Of a stretch of 64,000 nt of DNA, positions 7,186-16,350 are shown piece after piece; position 1 is the stretch's first letter, and every line of letters begins with the position of its first letter. The DNA is from Meiothermus cerbereus_A (lineage in GTDB: Bacteria; Deinococcota; Deinococci; Deinococcales; Thermaceae): the NCBI RefSeq assembly GCF_051297115.1, contig NZ_JBEVAL010000009.1, positions 1 through 64,000 on the forward strand. Direction: 5' to 3'. The notes below the pieces were generated by a model. That model was not told the DNA's origin and made no database searches. It saw only the letters and a list, made by a program, of their open reading frames with translations. Position numbers and translations under genes: made by a program.

Positions 7186-8859
7186 ATGACCATGAACCCG
7201 ACCCCCGACCTACACCAAAAAATGCGGGCGCACCTCGAGTTCCTCTACCCCGGCCGGGGGTCAGAAGTAGGGGAGCGGCTTCTGGCCCTGCTCGCTCGCT
7301 ACCCAAATCTTGCCGCCCAGCCCCAGCCTATCTGGAGCGAAAAAGACGCCATCCTCATCACCTACCCCGACCAGATCACCCAGGCCGGCGAAGCCCCCCT
7401 GCAAACCCTGCACCGCTTCTTGCAAGCGCACCTGCAAGGGGTGTTCTCCGGGGTGCACATCCTGCCCTTCTACCCCTACACCTCCGACGATGGCTTCAGC
7501 GTGGTGGACTTCAAACAGGTCAAGCCCGAGTGGGGCACCTGGGCGCACATCCGGGCCATCGCCCAGGACTTCCGCCTGATGGCCGACCTGGTCTGCAACC
7601 ACGTCTCGGCCTCGAGCCCGTGGTTCCAGGCCTTTTTGCAGGACGACCCCCGCTACAAAAACTACTTCATCGCGGTGGAACCCGGCACCGACCTCTCCCA
7701 GGTCTTCCGGCCCCGCGCCCTGCCCTTGCTCACCCCTTTCCAGAGCAAGAGCGGCGAAAAGCTGGTCTGGACGACCTTCTCCACCGATCAGGTAGACCTC
7801 AACTTTGCCCACCCCGAGGTGCTTTTAGAGGTGCTGGATGCGCTTTTGTTCTACGTGCAAAACGGCGCACAGCTGATCCGGCTCGATGCAGTGGGCTTTA
7901 TCTGGAAGGTGCTCGGAACCAGTTGCATGCACCTTGAAGGGGCCCATCGCATCGTTAAGCTGATGCGGCTGGTGCTGGATGCGACCGCGCCGCAGGTGGT
8001 TCTGATTACCGAGACCAACGTCCCACACCAGGACAACATCTCGTATTTCGGGAATGGGCACGACGAGGCCCAGATGGTCTACCAGTTCCCCCTGCCCCCG
8101 CTGGTGCTGCACACCTTCCGCACCGGGGATGCCAGCAAAATTGCCGCCTGGGCAGCGGGCCTAGAGCCCCCCTCCGAGCGCACCACCTTTTTCAACTTCC
8201 TGGCCTCCCACGATGGGCTGGGGGTGGTGCCCGCCAATGGCATTCTGGAACCGGCGGAAATTGCCGCTATCGTGCAGCAAGCCCTGGATCATGGGGGCCG
8301 GGTCAACTACAAGGACACCCCGGAGGGCCCAGTACCCTACGAACTGTGCCTAACCCTATTTGATGCGCTCAACCATCCGCACAGCGACGAGGACGAAGAC
8401 CTCAAAATTGCCCGCTTCATGGCTGCCAATGCCGTTCTACTGAGCTTGCAGGGTGTGCCAGGGGTCTACATCCACAGCCTCTTTGGTTCCCCCTCCGACC
8501 ACGCTGGCCTGGAAGAAAGCGGGATCAACCGCCGCCTCAACCGGCACAAGTTCACCGGGCCGGAGCTCGATGGGCTGCTCTCCAATCCCCACTCGCGCGC
8601 CCACAAGGTGCTGGCCCGCTTCACCCACCTGCTCAAGGTGCGGGCGTCGCACCCGGCTTTTCATCCCAATGCACCACAGACCGTCATGGCCTCGAGGGAG
8701 GTGCTGCGTATCATCCGGGGCTACCGCGACCGGCAGGTGGGCTGCTACATCAACGTAACCCCCAAGCCCCAGCCCATCCAGCGGGTGGGGCGCGACCTGA
8801 TCAGCGGAAAATACTTTGCCGGGCAGATTCCACCGTATGGCGTGCTGTGGCTGGTTTGA
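7186..8859 (+). CDS. GH13_18 sugar phosphorylase, probably glucosylglycerate phosphorylase
   Basis: This is an alpha-amylase-superfamily enzyme of about 557 residues, the size of the sucrose-phosphorylase subfamily. Family landmarks are HILPFYPYTSDDGFSVVDF, the nucleophile Asp in IRLDAVGF, the acid/base Glu in ITETNVPH and the stabilising Asp in ASHDG. Such enzymes use phosphate to split alpha-glucosides to glucose-1-phosphate. Within this branch, Meiothermus and E. coli YcjM-like members act on glucosylglycerate, a compatible solute, so that substrate is more likely than sucrose. The phosphate and acceptor loops cannot be scored by eye. Starts at 7168 (TTG), 7186 or 7192 (ATG) are possible and none has a good ribosome binding site. 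Confidence 0.85.
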   Translation: MTMNPTPDLHQKMRAHLEFLYPGRGSEVGERLLALLARYPNLAAQPQPIWSEKDAILITYPDQITQAGEAPLQTLHRFLQAHLQGVFSGVHILPFYPYTSDDGFSVVDFKQVKPEWGTWAHIRAIAQDFRLMADLVCNHVSASSPWFQAFLQDDPRYKNYFIAVEPGTDLSQVFRPRALPLLTPFQSKSGEKLVWTTFSTDQVDLNFAHPEVLLEVLDALLFYVQNGAQLIRLDAVGFIWKVLGTSCMHLEGAHRIVKLMRLVLDATAPQVVLITETNVPHQDNISYFGNGHDEAQMVYQFPLPPLVLHTFRTGDASKIAAWAAGLEPPSERTTFFNFLASHDGLGVVPANGILEPAEIAAIVQQALDHGGRVNYKDTPEGPVPYELCLTLFDALNHPHSDEDEDLKIARFMAANAVLLSLQGVPGVYIHSLFGSPSDHAGLEESGINRRLNRHKFTGPELDGLLSNPHSRAHKVLARFTHLLKVRASHPAFHPNAPQTVMASREVLRIIRGYRDRQVGCYINVTPKPQPIQRVGRDLISGKYFAGQIPPYGVLWLV

Positions 8860-8873
8860 AGCGGGGCCAGCCT

Positions 8874-9485
8874 TCAGCGCACCGACCCGGCCAGCAGGTA
8901 CTGGGCCACATAGTAAAGCGGCAGGCCCAGCAAGGGGTTCAGCGGCTGCTGCACCACAAAGCGCTGCCGGGCCACAAACAGGTCGGAAAGGTAGAAGAGG
9001 AGCGCTCCCAGCCGCACCTCTGGCCGAGGCACACCCAGCCCCACCCAGAGCATCAGGCTGATGACCACCCCGTAGGCCAGCACCGGGGCCTTCCAGCCTC
9101 CCAGATAGGGCCACAGCCAGCGCAGCCAGCCATACCCCATCGCCAGCACCAGCAGCAAAGCCCACAGGCCCGGCGAAGCCACCTGCACAAAAGCCCCCAG
9201 GTAGGCCAGGTGGGCCAGCAGAAAGGCCACCAAACCGGCCAGAAAGGCCCGGCTCGAGCCAAACAGCAACAGCACATCCCCCAGCGCCGAAAGCAGCAGC
9301 CCAGCAAAGACGAGCTGGGCAAATAAGCCATCCAAGCCCAGGCTAAGGGCAAAGAGCAGGAACCCCAACGAGCACAGAGATTTGAAGAGGGCTCGAGCCG
9401 GGCGCTGCTTCTGCCACTCTGCCCACAGCAAGCCCAGCAGGCTGAAAACCCCCAATCCAGGCCAAAGCCAGCTCCATTCGTTCAT
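8874..9485 (-). CDS. YhhN/TMEM86 family membrane protein (lysoplasmalogenase-like)
   Basis: This integral membrane protein of 203 residues has about eight hydrophobic helices. The family pattern includes LGDVLLLFGSSRAFLAGLVAFLLAHLAYL in the middle, with conserved Asp and His in adjacent helices, and YLSDLFVARQRFV near the C-terminus, an Asp-containing motif typical of YhhN. Animal members hydrolyse the vinyl ether bond of lysoplasmalogens. The bacterial substrate is usually unknown. I start it at the ATG at 9485 because upstream in-frame codons give a hydrophilic, unrelated extension. It is convergent with the GH13 gene and divergent from the DUF1175 gene. Confidence 0.8.
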   Translation of the reverse strand: MNEWSWLWPGLGVFSLLGLLWAEWQKQRPARALFKSLCSLGFLLFALSLGLDGLFAQLVFAGLLLSALGDVLLLFGSSRAFLAGLVAFLLAHLAYLGAFVQVASPGLWALLLVLAMGYGWLRWLWPYLGGWKAPVLAYGVVISLMLWVGLGVPRPEVRLGALLFYLSDLFVARQRFVVQQPLNPLLGLPLYYVAQYLLAGSVR

Positions 9486-9550
9486 TGCCTTCCGCACCTT
9501 CTTGAGCTGGCCCCAGTTTACCCCGGCTCGCGCTACAATCGGAATTAACC

Positions 9551-10306
9551 ATGACGCACTGGGCCAGCATACCGCGGGTAGGGCTTCTGGGGTTTGTTTT
9601 GACCGGGGCTTTGGCCCTGGCCGCACCTCCCCTGCCCGCACCCCCTTCCAACCTGGCCGACCTCGACCAGGACGGCTATCCCGACATCGCCGAGTTTCAC
9701 AGCAGCGCCCAGCGGGAGGCTTTTTTGGAGTGGTTTGCGGCCATCGCCGAAGCCCAGTTCACCGCCCCCTCACCCGCCTGGTTACCTCAGGAGCAAGACT
9801 GTGCCGGCCTGCTGCGTTTTGCCTTTTTTGAAGCCCTTAAGCCAAAGACTGCGGCCTGGTTCCAGAAGTTTCCCTACCTGCCCAGGGTGCAGGCCCCCCC
9901 CATTAGCGCCTACCCCCTGCCCCAGATTGGCCGTGCGGTCTTCCGCATCGCCCCGGGGGCCTACCGCCCCGACGACGTGCAAGCAGGCCGCCTGGTGGGA
10001 TGGGCCAGCGCCATGTACCTGATGCGCTACTCGAGCGTCTTCCTGGGCCGCACCCCGGACAAAGCCCGGCGCGGCGACCTCTTGTTTTTTGTGCGCCCTT
10101 TGGCCCGGGGCTCGGCTTATCACAGCATGGTGTATTTGGGAAACGGCCTGGTGGTCTACCACACGGGTTACGCACCCCAGGAAGGCGGTGAGGTACGGCT
10201 GGTCAGCTTACAGACCCTGGGCAAACACCCCCAAAAATACTGGCACCCCCGGCCTGACAACCCCCACTTTTTGGGGTTTTACCGTTGGAAAATCGCAAGC
10301 TACTAG
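9551..10306 (+). CDS. DUF1175 family secreted protein (YfaT-like)
   Basis: This 251-residue protein has an N-terminal signal peptide (GFVLTGALALAAPP) and the DUF1175 pattern: DLDQDGYPDIAEF near the N-terminus, then DCAGLLRFAFFEAL, then RRGDLLFFVRP...YHSMVYLGNGLVVYHTG. A Cys near the start of the domain and a His in the later motif resemble an NlpC/P60-like fold, so it may be a peptidase or amidase, though the family function is not established. In E. coli the homologous gene yfaT sits beside the alpha-2-macroglobulin gene yfaS. The same pairing is seen here, which supports a shared job in the periplasm. Confidence 0.85.
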   Translation: MTHWASIPRVGLLGFVLTGALALAAPPLPAPPSNLADLDQDGYPDIAEFHSSAQREAFLEWFAAIAEAQFTAPSPAWLPQEQDCAGLLRFAFFEALKPKTAAWFQKFPYLPRVQAPPISAYPLPQIGRAVFRIAPGAYRPDDVQAGRLVGWASAMYLMRYSSVFLGRTPDKARRGDLLFFVRPLARGSAYHSMVYLGNGLVVYHTGYAPQEGGEVRLVSLQTLGKHPQKYWHPRPDNPHFLGFYRWKIASY

Positions 10307-10383
10307 GGGATAGGGTGGGTCGGCAACAAGCGTCTTGTTATGTTTTGCGCGTGTAGGGGCAAAGATTCGGGAGGCGAGTGAAG

Positions 10384-13300
10384 ATGAGGCATTTTGGACG
10401 AGCGGGACTAAGCCTATTCGGGGTACTTTTGCTGAGTTTGCTGCCGGGGTCGGCCCAGCGCCCGGAACCCCAGTTGTATGGCGGTGGAACCTACAGCCCC
10501 ACCCAGCAGGTACGGCTGGAGTATTTCCTGCCCGGAGGCGGCAGCAGCCAGATTCGCCTCCTGCGCATTCAGAACCCCCAAAAGGTGGTGGAGCTGGGGG
10601 GGCCACGCGACTTTCAGCGCACCCGCGAGCTGGATTTGACGCCGGTACGCACCGTACCGGTCTTTCGTACCCAGAACAGGCCCTATGGCGAGGTGAGCCT
10701 GGGTCGCCTGCCTGAAGGCTTGTACCTGGCCCAGATCGGCACCCCCCGCCCCACCTCGGCCACGCTGGTGCTGGTGACCAACCTGGGGCTGGTGGTTAAG
10801 TCGGATGCAGAGCGCATACTGACCTATACCGCCAGCCTGGAGAGCGGGCAGCCCCGCACCGCCCAGATTTTTGTTTCCAAAGATAGGCGCATCGTGCAGC
10901 AGGTGCGGGCCGAAGGCGGGCTGGCCCAGCTTCAAAGCAGCCTGCTCGGCACCGACAACCTGTTTGTGGCGGCCCGCTCGGGTACTTCCTGGGCCTTTAG
11001 CAATGCCTACTGGCAACGCTGGAGCCAGCAGCAAAACCGGGTCTACCTGGTCACCGACCGCCCGGTCTACCGCCCCGGCCACACGGTGTTCTTCAAGGGC
11101 ACCGCCCGCAGCGCCAGCGGCCTGCGCCCCCTTGTGGGCCAGCCGGTCGAGGTGGCGGTGCACGACCACCACGACAACGAGGTGTTCTCGGGCCGTTTCA
11201 CCACCGACCGCTACGGCAGCTTTTCCGGCCAGTTCCGCGTCGGGCTGGACGCGCGGCTGGGGGGGTATACCCTGGTGGCGCAGGTGCAGGGCGAGACGCA
11301 CTCGAGCGAGTTCGAGGTGCAGGAGTTCATCAAGCCCGAGTACAGCGTGCGCGTGACCCCCGAGAAGCCCGTGGCGGTGCAGGGGGAGAAGGCCCGCTTT
11401 GTGGTGAAGGGCGAGTATCTGTTTGGCGGGCCGGTTTCGGGTGGCAGGGTCAGTTACGCCCTCATCCAGCGGCCCTACTACCGCTTTGCCTATGTCTCGA
11501 GCTTCGGCTTCTACCAGAGCGAGGCGTACGAGGACACCTACGAGGGCAAGATCGTCGAGCGCGGCGAGGGGCGGCTCAACGCCCAGGGGGAGCTGGTGGT
11601 GGAGGTGCCCCTAAGACCTGAGGGGGAGGACTACCGGCTGACCCTCGAGGCCGGCGTGAGCGACGAGGCCGGGCGGGAGATCAGCGGAAGTGGTTTTATC
11701 ACCGCCTACCGTGCGGGCATCGTGCTCGATATCCGCACCGACCAGTACGCCTACCAGACCCAGGACACCCTGACCGCCACCGTGCGGGCCCAGGACCTGG
11801 AGGGCAACCCGGTCTCGGTGCCCTTTACCCTGAGCGCCAACCGCGCCTACTGGGTGCGGGGCCAAGGCGAGCAGCGCGAGCCGGGAGCCCGAGTCCAGGG
11901 GCGCACCGACGCCCAAGGCCAGGCCACCGTGCAGCTCAAGCTACCCAGACAGGGCTCGTATGCCCTGGTGGTGCAGGCCCGCGACCGCGCCGGGCGGGCC
12001 ACCCAGGCCGAAGACTGGGTCTGGGTCTCGGATGGTTCGTACTGGTACTGGGACTACAAGAGCCTGAAGATTACCGTGGACAAGCCCGAGTACCGGGTGG
12101 GCCAGACGGCCCGCTTTGTGGTGCAGTCGCCGGTCTCGGACGGCTGGGCCCTGGTAAACCTGGAGGGCCCTCGCCTCAGCAAGCCCGAAATTGTGCGCTT
12201 CCAGGGCTCCACCTTCACCTACGAGCTAAAGCTCACCCCAGAGATGGCCCCCAACGGCTACCTCTCGGTTACAGTGCTGGGGGGCGGCGCATACTACAGC
12301 GAGGTGGCGGGCTTCTTGCTGCCGCCCGTGGAGAAATTCCTGAATGTGGCGGTGGCCTCCGACAAGACCACCTACAAACCCGGCGAGACCGCCGTCTACC
12401 GCCTCAAAGTCACCGACAGGAACGGACGCCCGGTGCAGAGCCAGGTCACGCTGGGCCTGGTGGACGAGGCCATCTATCTGGTGCGCTCCGAGAAGGCCCC
12501 GGACATCCGGGCCTTCTTCTGGGGCCTGAGGTCCAACCTGGTGGGCACCCAGACCGCCGGGGGCTACTACTTTGGCAACGTGGCCCCCGCGCCCAGTACG
12601 GCAGCTCGAGCCCCCATGGACAAAGCGGTGTTTGGACAGAGCAAGGAGGGGCTGGCTGCCCCCAAGGTGCGCGAGGATTTCCGCGATACCATCCTCTGGC
12701 TGCCCGAGGTGGAAACCGACGCCCAGGGCGAGGCCCGCGTGGAGGCCCGCCTCCCCGACAACCTGACCCAGTGGCGCCTGACGGCCCGGGCCATCTCGCT
12801 TTCGGACAGCGTGGCGCAAGCCACCCAGACCATCACCACCACCCTGCCGGTGATTGCCCGCCTCTCGACCCCCCGCTTCTTGATTCGGGGTGACGAGGCG
12901 ATCCTACGGGTCATCGGGCAAAACAACCTGGAAAAAAGCCAGGCCGGCCAGCTCCGGCTCGAGGCCAGCGGGCTCAGCCTGCTCACCCCCCCCACCACCC
13001 TGGCGCAGCTTCCCGCGGGGGGCCGGGCTGCCGCCGGCTACCGGGTGCAGGCCCTGCAAAGCGGCACTGCTGTGTTGGAAGCTTCGGCCCTGACCCCTGC
13101 CGCCTCCGATGCCCTGCGCACCCGGCTGCCCATCTTCCCCAAAGGGCTCAAGCAGGAAATGGGCTGGGCCGGGCAGTCGGGGGATAGCTGGAGGTTTAGC
13201 CTGCCCGCCCGCACCGACCTCGGCCAGACGCAGGCCAGGCTCTACCTCACCCCCTCGCTGGCCGCCGCCGTAACCCCCGCCCTGGGCTACCTGGCCGGCT

Positions 13301-14856
13301 ACCCCTATGGCTGCTCCGAGCAGACCATGAGCCGCTTTCTGCCCAGCGTGCTGGCCAAACAGGCGGGGGGTTTGGCCCAGTTGCCCCCTGAGCTCGAGCA
13401 AAACCTCGACGACTTTGTGGCCGCCGGCCTCAAACGGCTCTACGACTTCCAGCACGAGGACGGCGGCTGGGGCTTCTGGCAAAACGACGATTCCTCGGTG
13501 TACATCTCCTCGTATGTGCTGACCGGGCTGTTGCAGGCCCAGCAGGCCGGTTACCCGGTGCGTAAGGAGGTGCTCGAGCAGGGCGTGGCCTACCTGCTCA
13601 AAACCCTGAATCGCCCCGACGCCCACACCTACGCCGCCGATGCGGTGGCCTATGCCGCCTATGCCTTTGCCCTGGCCGGGCCCGCGTATATGCCCAAAGA
13701 ACGTTCCTCTATCGGGATGGGGTTTGTCCGTGTGCCCAAGGGTTGGCAGCACGCCCACCGGCCGCACTTGAGCCGAGCCGCTTATCAGCAGACCCCGCCG
13801 CTGGACTTTGGCTACCTGCAAGACTACCTGAAAAGACCCGACCTCACCCCCTACGGCCATGCCCTCATCGTGCTGGCCTACCATCACAACGGCAACCGAA
13901 ACCTGGCCGAGCAAGCCCTGGAGGGTCTGCTGTCCAAGCTGACCGAGCGCGAGCGCACCGCCTACTGGGAAGTACGCGCCCCGCGCTGGGCCTGGAACGA
14001 CGACCACCTCGAGGCCACCGCTCGAGGTCTGGAGGCCCTGGCCAAGCTGAACCCCAACCACCCCGCCATTCCCAGGATTGTGAACTGGCTGATGCAGGAG
14101 CGCAGAGGGGCCCGCTGGGTCTCCACCAAGGACACCGCCGCGGTGGTGGTAGCCGCACTGGCCCTTGCGAAGGCGACCGGTGAACAGCCGGGCGAGCAGG
14201 CGGTGCAGATTCGGGTTAATGGGCAAGAAGAGACCCTGAAGGTTCCGGCCAAAGGGGCCGAGCTCACCTTAGAAGGCTTGAGGGCGGGCGAGAACGAGAT
14301 ACAGGTCATCGGCAGCCAGCGCCTGTATGTGAGCGGCAGCCTGAGCTACTTCGAGGAACGCGAATACCTGCAGCCCGAGGCCAGAGGCCTGCGGGTGGCC
14401 CGCACCTACCAGAAGCTCACCCCCCGCTACGATGCCAAAGCCGAACGTTTTGTCTACGAGCGCACCCCCTGGGGCCCGGTGAAGGCAGGCGAGCTGGTGC
14501 TGGTAACCCTGACCGTGCGGCCCGAGCAGGGCGCGCTGCGCTACGTGGTGGTGGAGGAACCCACCCCAGCCGGCCTGGTGGTGGTGGAGAACGACGATTC
14601 CTTCCGCATCGCCGGGGTGCGCTCCCGCTACGGCGACGACTACTACGGCTGGAACTACTGGTTCGATGGGCGGGAGATCCGCGACCGGCAGGTGGGGTTC
14701 TTCTTCAGTTACCTGAGCGGGCCGGTTACCTTCACCTACGTGCTGCGGGCCGAGACCCCCGGCAGCTTCACCGCGCTGCCCACCCTGGCCTGGATGATGT
14801 ACGAGCCGGAGGTGCGGGGGGTTGGAACGGCCCAGCAGGTGCGGGTGACGGAGTAA
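10384..14856 (+). CDS. Bacterial alpha-2-macroglobulin family protease inhibitor
   Basis: This very large protein of 1490 residues has a signal peptide (ending GSAQ) and successive beta-sandwich MG domains. A bait-like segment is followed by FRDTILWLPEVETDAQGEARVEARLPDNLTQWRLTARA, the usual entry to the complement-like region. The thioester motif GCSEQ is present with its Cys at about residue 977, so it can trap proteases covalently. The thioester (alpha-alpha toroid) domain follows with DGGWGFWQNDDSS. In E. coli, YfaS-type proteins guard the periplasm from host or phage proteases. It follows the DUF1175 gene by 77 bp. I chose the ATG at 10384 because GGGAGG is better spaced for it than for the GTG at 10378. 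Confidence 0.92.
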   Translation: MRHFGRAGLSLFGVLLLSLLPGSAQRPEPQLYGGGTYSPTQQVRLEYFLPGGGSSQIRLLRIQNPQKVVELGGPRDFQRTRELDLTPVRTVPVFRTQNRPYGEVSLGRLPEGLYLAQIGTPRPTSATLVLVTNLGLVVKSDAERILTYTASLESGQPRTAQIFVSKDRRIVQQVRAEGGLAQLQSSLLGTDNLFVAARSGTSWAFSNAYWQRWSQQQNRVYLVTDRPVYRPGHTVFFKGTARSASGLRPLVGQPVEVAVHDHHDNEVFSGRFTTDRYGSFSGQFRVGLDARLGGYTLVAQVQGETHSSEFEVQEFIKPEYSVRVTPEKPVAVQGEKARFVVKGEYLFGGPVSGGRVSYALIQRPYYRFAYVSSFGFYQSEAYEDTYEGKIVERGEGRLNAQGELVVEVPLRPEGEDYRLTLEAGVSDEAGREISGSGFITAYRAGIVLDIRTDQYAYQTQDTLTATVRAQDLEGNPVSVPFTLSANRAYWVRGQGEQREPGARVQGRTDAQGQATVQLKLPRQGSYALVVQARDRAGRATQAEDWVWVSDGSYWYWDYKSLKITVDKPEYRVGQTARFVVQSPVSDGWALVNLEGPRLSKPEIVRFQGSTFTYELKLTPEMAPNGYLSVTVLGGGAYYSEVAGFLLPPVEKFLNVAVASDKTTYKPGETAVYRLKVTDRNGRPVQSQVTLGLVDEAIYLVRSEKAPDIRAFFWGLRSNLVGTQTAGGYYFGNVAPAPSTAARAPMDKAVFGQSKEGLAAPKVREDFRDTILWLPEVETDAQGEARVEARLPDNLTQWRLTARAISLSDSVAQATQTITTTLPVIARLSTPRFLIRGDEAILRVIGQNNLEKSQAGQLRLEASGLSLLTPPTTLAQLPAGGRAAAGYRVQALQSGTAVLEASALTPAASDALRTRLPIFPKGLKQEMGWAGQSGDSWRFSLPARTDLGQTQARLYLTPSLAAAVTPALGYLAGYPYGCSEQTMSRFLPSVLAKQAGGLAQLPPELEQNLDDFVAAGLKRLYDFQHEDGGWGFWQNDDSSVYISSYVLTGLLQAQQAGYPVRKEVLEQGVAYLLKTLNRPDAHTYAADAVAYAAYAFALAGPAYMPKERSSIGMGFVRVPKGWQHAHRPHLSRAAYQQTPPLDFGYLQDYLKRPDLTPYGHALIVLAYHHNGNRNLAEQALEGLLSKLTERERTAYWEVRAPRWAWNDDHLEATARGLEALAKLNPNHPAIPRIVNWLMQERRGARWVSTKDTAAVVVAALALAKATGEQPGEQAVQIRVNGQEETLKVPAKGAELTLEGLRAGENEIQVIGSQRLYVSGSLSYFEEREYLQPEARGLRVARTYQKLTPRYDAKAERFVYERTPWGPVKAGELVLVTLTVRPEQGALRYVVVEEPTPAGLVVVENDDSFRIAGVRSRYGDDYYGWNYWFDGREIRDRQVGFFFSYLSGPVTFTYVLRAETPGSFTALPTLAWMMYEPEVRGVGTAQQVRVTE

Positions 14857-14871
14857 GTGAGCAGGGGAAGT

Positions 14872-15444
14872 ATGCCCTCGCCGGCAGGTCTTTTGGTGCT
14901 TTTGCTGGCCCTGCTGGGCCCTGCCCTGGCGCAAACCTGGCAAACCGCCCACGCCCCCGGTTTTGTGGTGCAGGTCGCGGCAAAGGCCGACGCAGCGCAC
15001 CTGCGCGAGGTTTTTGCGGTTTTGCAAAAGGCCCGCCGGGACTTGCGGGCCGCCGGTTACGCGCTTCCGCCAAGGGTCGGCGTGGTCATCCACCCCGACC
15101 TGAGGTCCTACACCCGCGCCACCAGGCTCCCGTGGTTTGTGCTGGCCGCCGCCAACCGCCAGAAGCACCGGATTGACACCCAGCGCTTGCGGGTTCTGCT
15201 GGAGCGGGGGGGCCTGGAGCGCACCCTGCGCCACGAGCTTTTTCACCTGGCCCAGCCCGAGGGCTGGCCCCGCTGGAAGGCCGAGGGGCTGGCCATGCGC
15301 TTTGCGGGTGAAGAGCCCACCGCACCGCCCCTCGAGGCCGTCGGCGAGGCTGAGCTCGAGCGCCTCCTGGCAAGCCCACCTGACCCCCAGACCCTCCGTC
15401 GGGCCATGGCCACCGCCTATCGCTGGAGCAGCCCGCTTAGGTGA
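14872..15444 (+). CDS. Secreted gluzincin-like metallopeptidase domain protein
   Basis: This 190-residue protein has a signal peptide (LLVLLLALLGPALAQ) and a zinc-peptidase signature H121-E-L-F-H125 followed by WKAEGLA, whose Glu (about 138) is the expected third ligand of peptidase-MA/gluzincin proteins. It starts 16 bp after the alpha-2-macroglobulin stop, with AGGGGA before the ATG, so it is probably translated from the same message. A small metallopeptidase next to a protease trap is suggestive of joint action, but this is inference. An upstream in-frame GTG at 14857 is possible. Confidence 0.7.
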   Translation: MPSPAGLLVLLLALLGPALAQTWQTAHAPGFVVQVAAKADAAHLREVFAVLQKARRDLRAAGYALPPRVGVVIHPDLRSYTRATRLPWFVLAAANRQKHRIDTQRLRVLLERGGLERTLRHELFHLAQPEGWPRWKAEGLAMRFAGEEPTAPPLEAVGEAELERLLASPPDPQTLRRAMATAYRWSSPLR

Positions 15445-15468
15445 GGTGTCCTACGTTGCGTAAGTGCC

Positions 15469-16131
15469 CTATGCCAGCCCCAGCTCGCGTTTGAGACGGG
15501 CCAGGTCGTCCTCGACTTCCTTGCTGCTGCCCAGGCTCTCGAGCTCTTTCTCCACATCGCTTTTGTCCAGCTCCGAAAGGGCCGCGTGCCGGTCTTCCAT
15601 GGCCTCGATGCGGCGCTCCATGTCCTCGAAGGCCTGCACCGCGCTGTGGGCATCCACCTTGGACTCGAACTTACGCACGGCCTCGGCGGCTTCCACACCC
15701 TTCTTGCGGGCAATCAGCAGGGCTTTTTTGGCCTCGGCTTCCTGAATTTTGCCTTCCAGGGCCTTGAGCTGGGTGGTGAGCTGGTTGACCAGGGTCTGCT
15801 GCTGGGCCACCTGCTGGGCGAAGCCATCAGCGAGGGCGTGGGCCTGCTGTTTGCGCTTGAGGGCCTCGCGGGCCAGGTCTTCCCGCTCGCCTTTGAGGGC
15901 CTCGGCGGCTTTTTGCTCCCAGGCCCGCGCCTGCTCGGCGTAGTTTTGCTGCTCGCGCTCGAGCTTCTTTAGCTCGGCCATGGCCTCCGCCACTTCCATC
16001 CGAGCGTCCCGCAACGTAGCCCGCATATCCTCCAGGGCCTGCTCGATGATCTTTTCGGGGTCTTCGGCCCGTTTGATGAGGTCGTTGATGTTGGCCCGGA
16101 TTAAGCGGGAAAGGCGGTCAAGAATACCCAT
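15469..16131 (-). CDS. pspA: PspA/IM30 family membrane-stress protein
   Basis: This 220-residue protein is almost wholly alpha-helical coiled coil, with the family start MGILDRLSRLIRANINDLIKRAEDPEKIIEQAL. The N-terminal amphipathic helix binds stressed membranes and the rest forms ESCRT-III-like rods that stabilise them. The length matches the family. It is convergent with the metallopeptidase gene and monocistronic. No pspF or pspBC is nearby. A GGAGGC-type ribosome binding site precedes the ATG at 16131. Confidence 0.9.
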   Translation of the reverse strand: MGILDRLSRLIRANINDLIKRAEDPEKIIEQALEDMRATLRDARMEVAEAMAELKKLEREQQNYAEQARAWEQKAAEALKGEREDLAREALKRKQQAHALADGFAQQVAQQQTLVNQLTTQLKALEGKIQEAEAKKALLIARKKGVEAAEAVRKFESKVDAHSAVQAFEDMERRIEAMEDRHAALSELDKSDVEKELESLGSSKEVEDDLARLKRELGLA

Positions 16132-16350
16132 GTTTGAGCCTCCTGTGGAACTTCAGTGTAGCGCACCAGTATGGCGCTCACAACCGCTGACAAACACCCA
16201 ATGTTTGCTGGCTATGCTCACCCTTAGCGCAGGCCCAACTGCCGTTGCGAGAAAATATGATAAGGCCTGGCACAGGTGATGTATAGGCCTCTTGGGAAAG
16301 GTTTAAGTGTGCATGTGGCTGGAAAGCCAGGGTCGCCGTAGTATCTTTGC

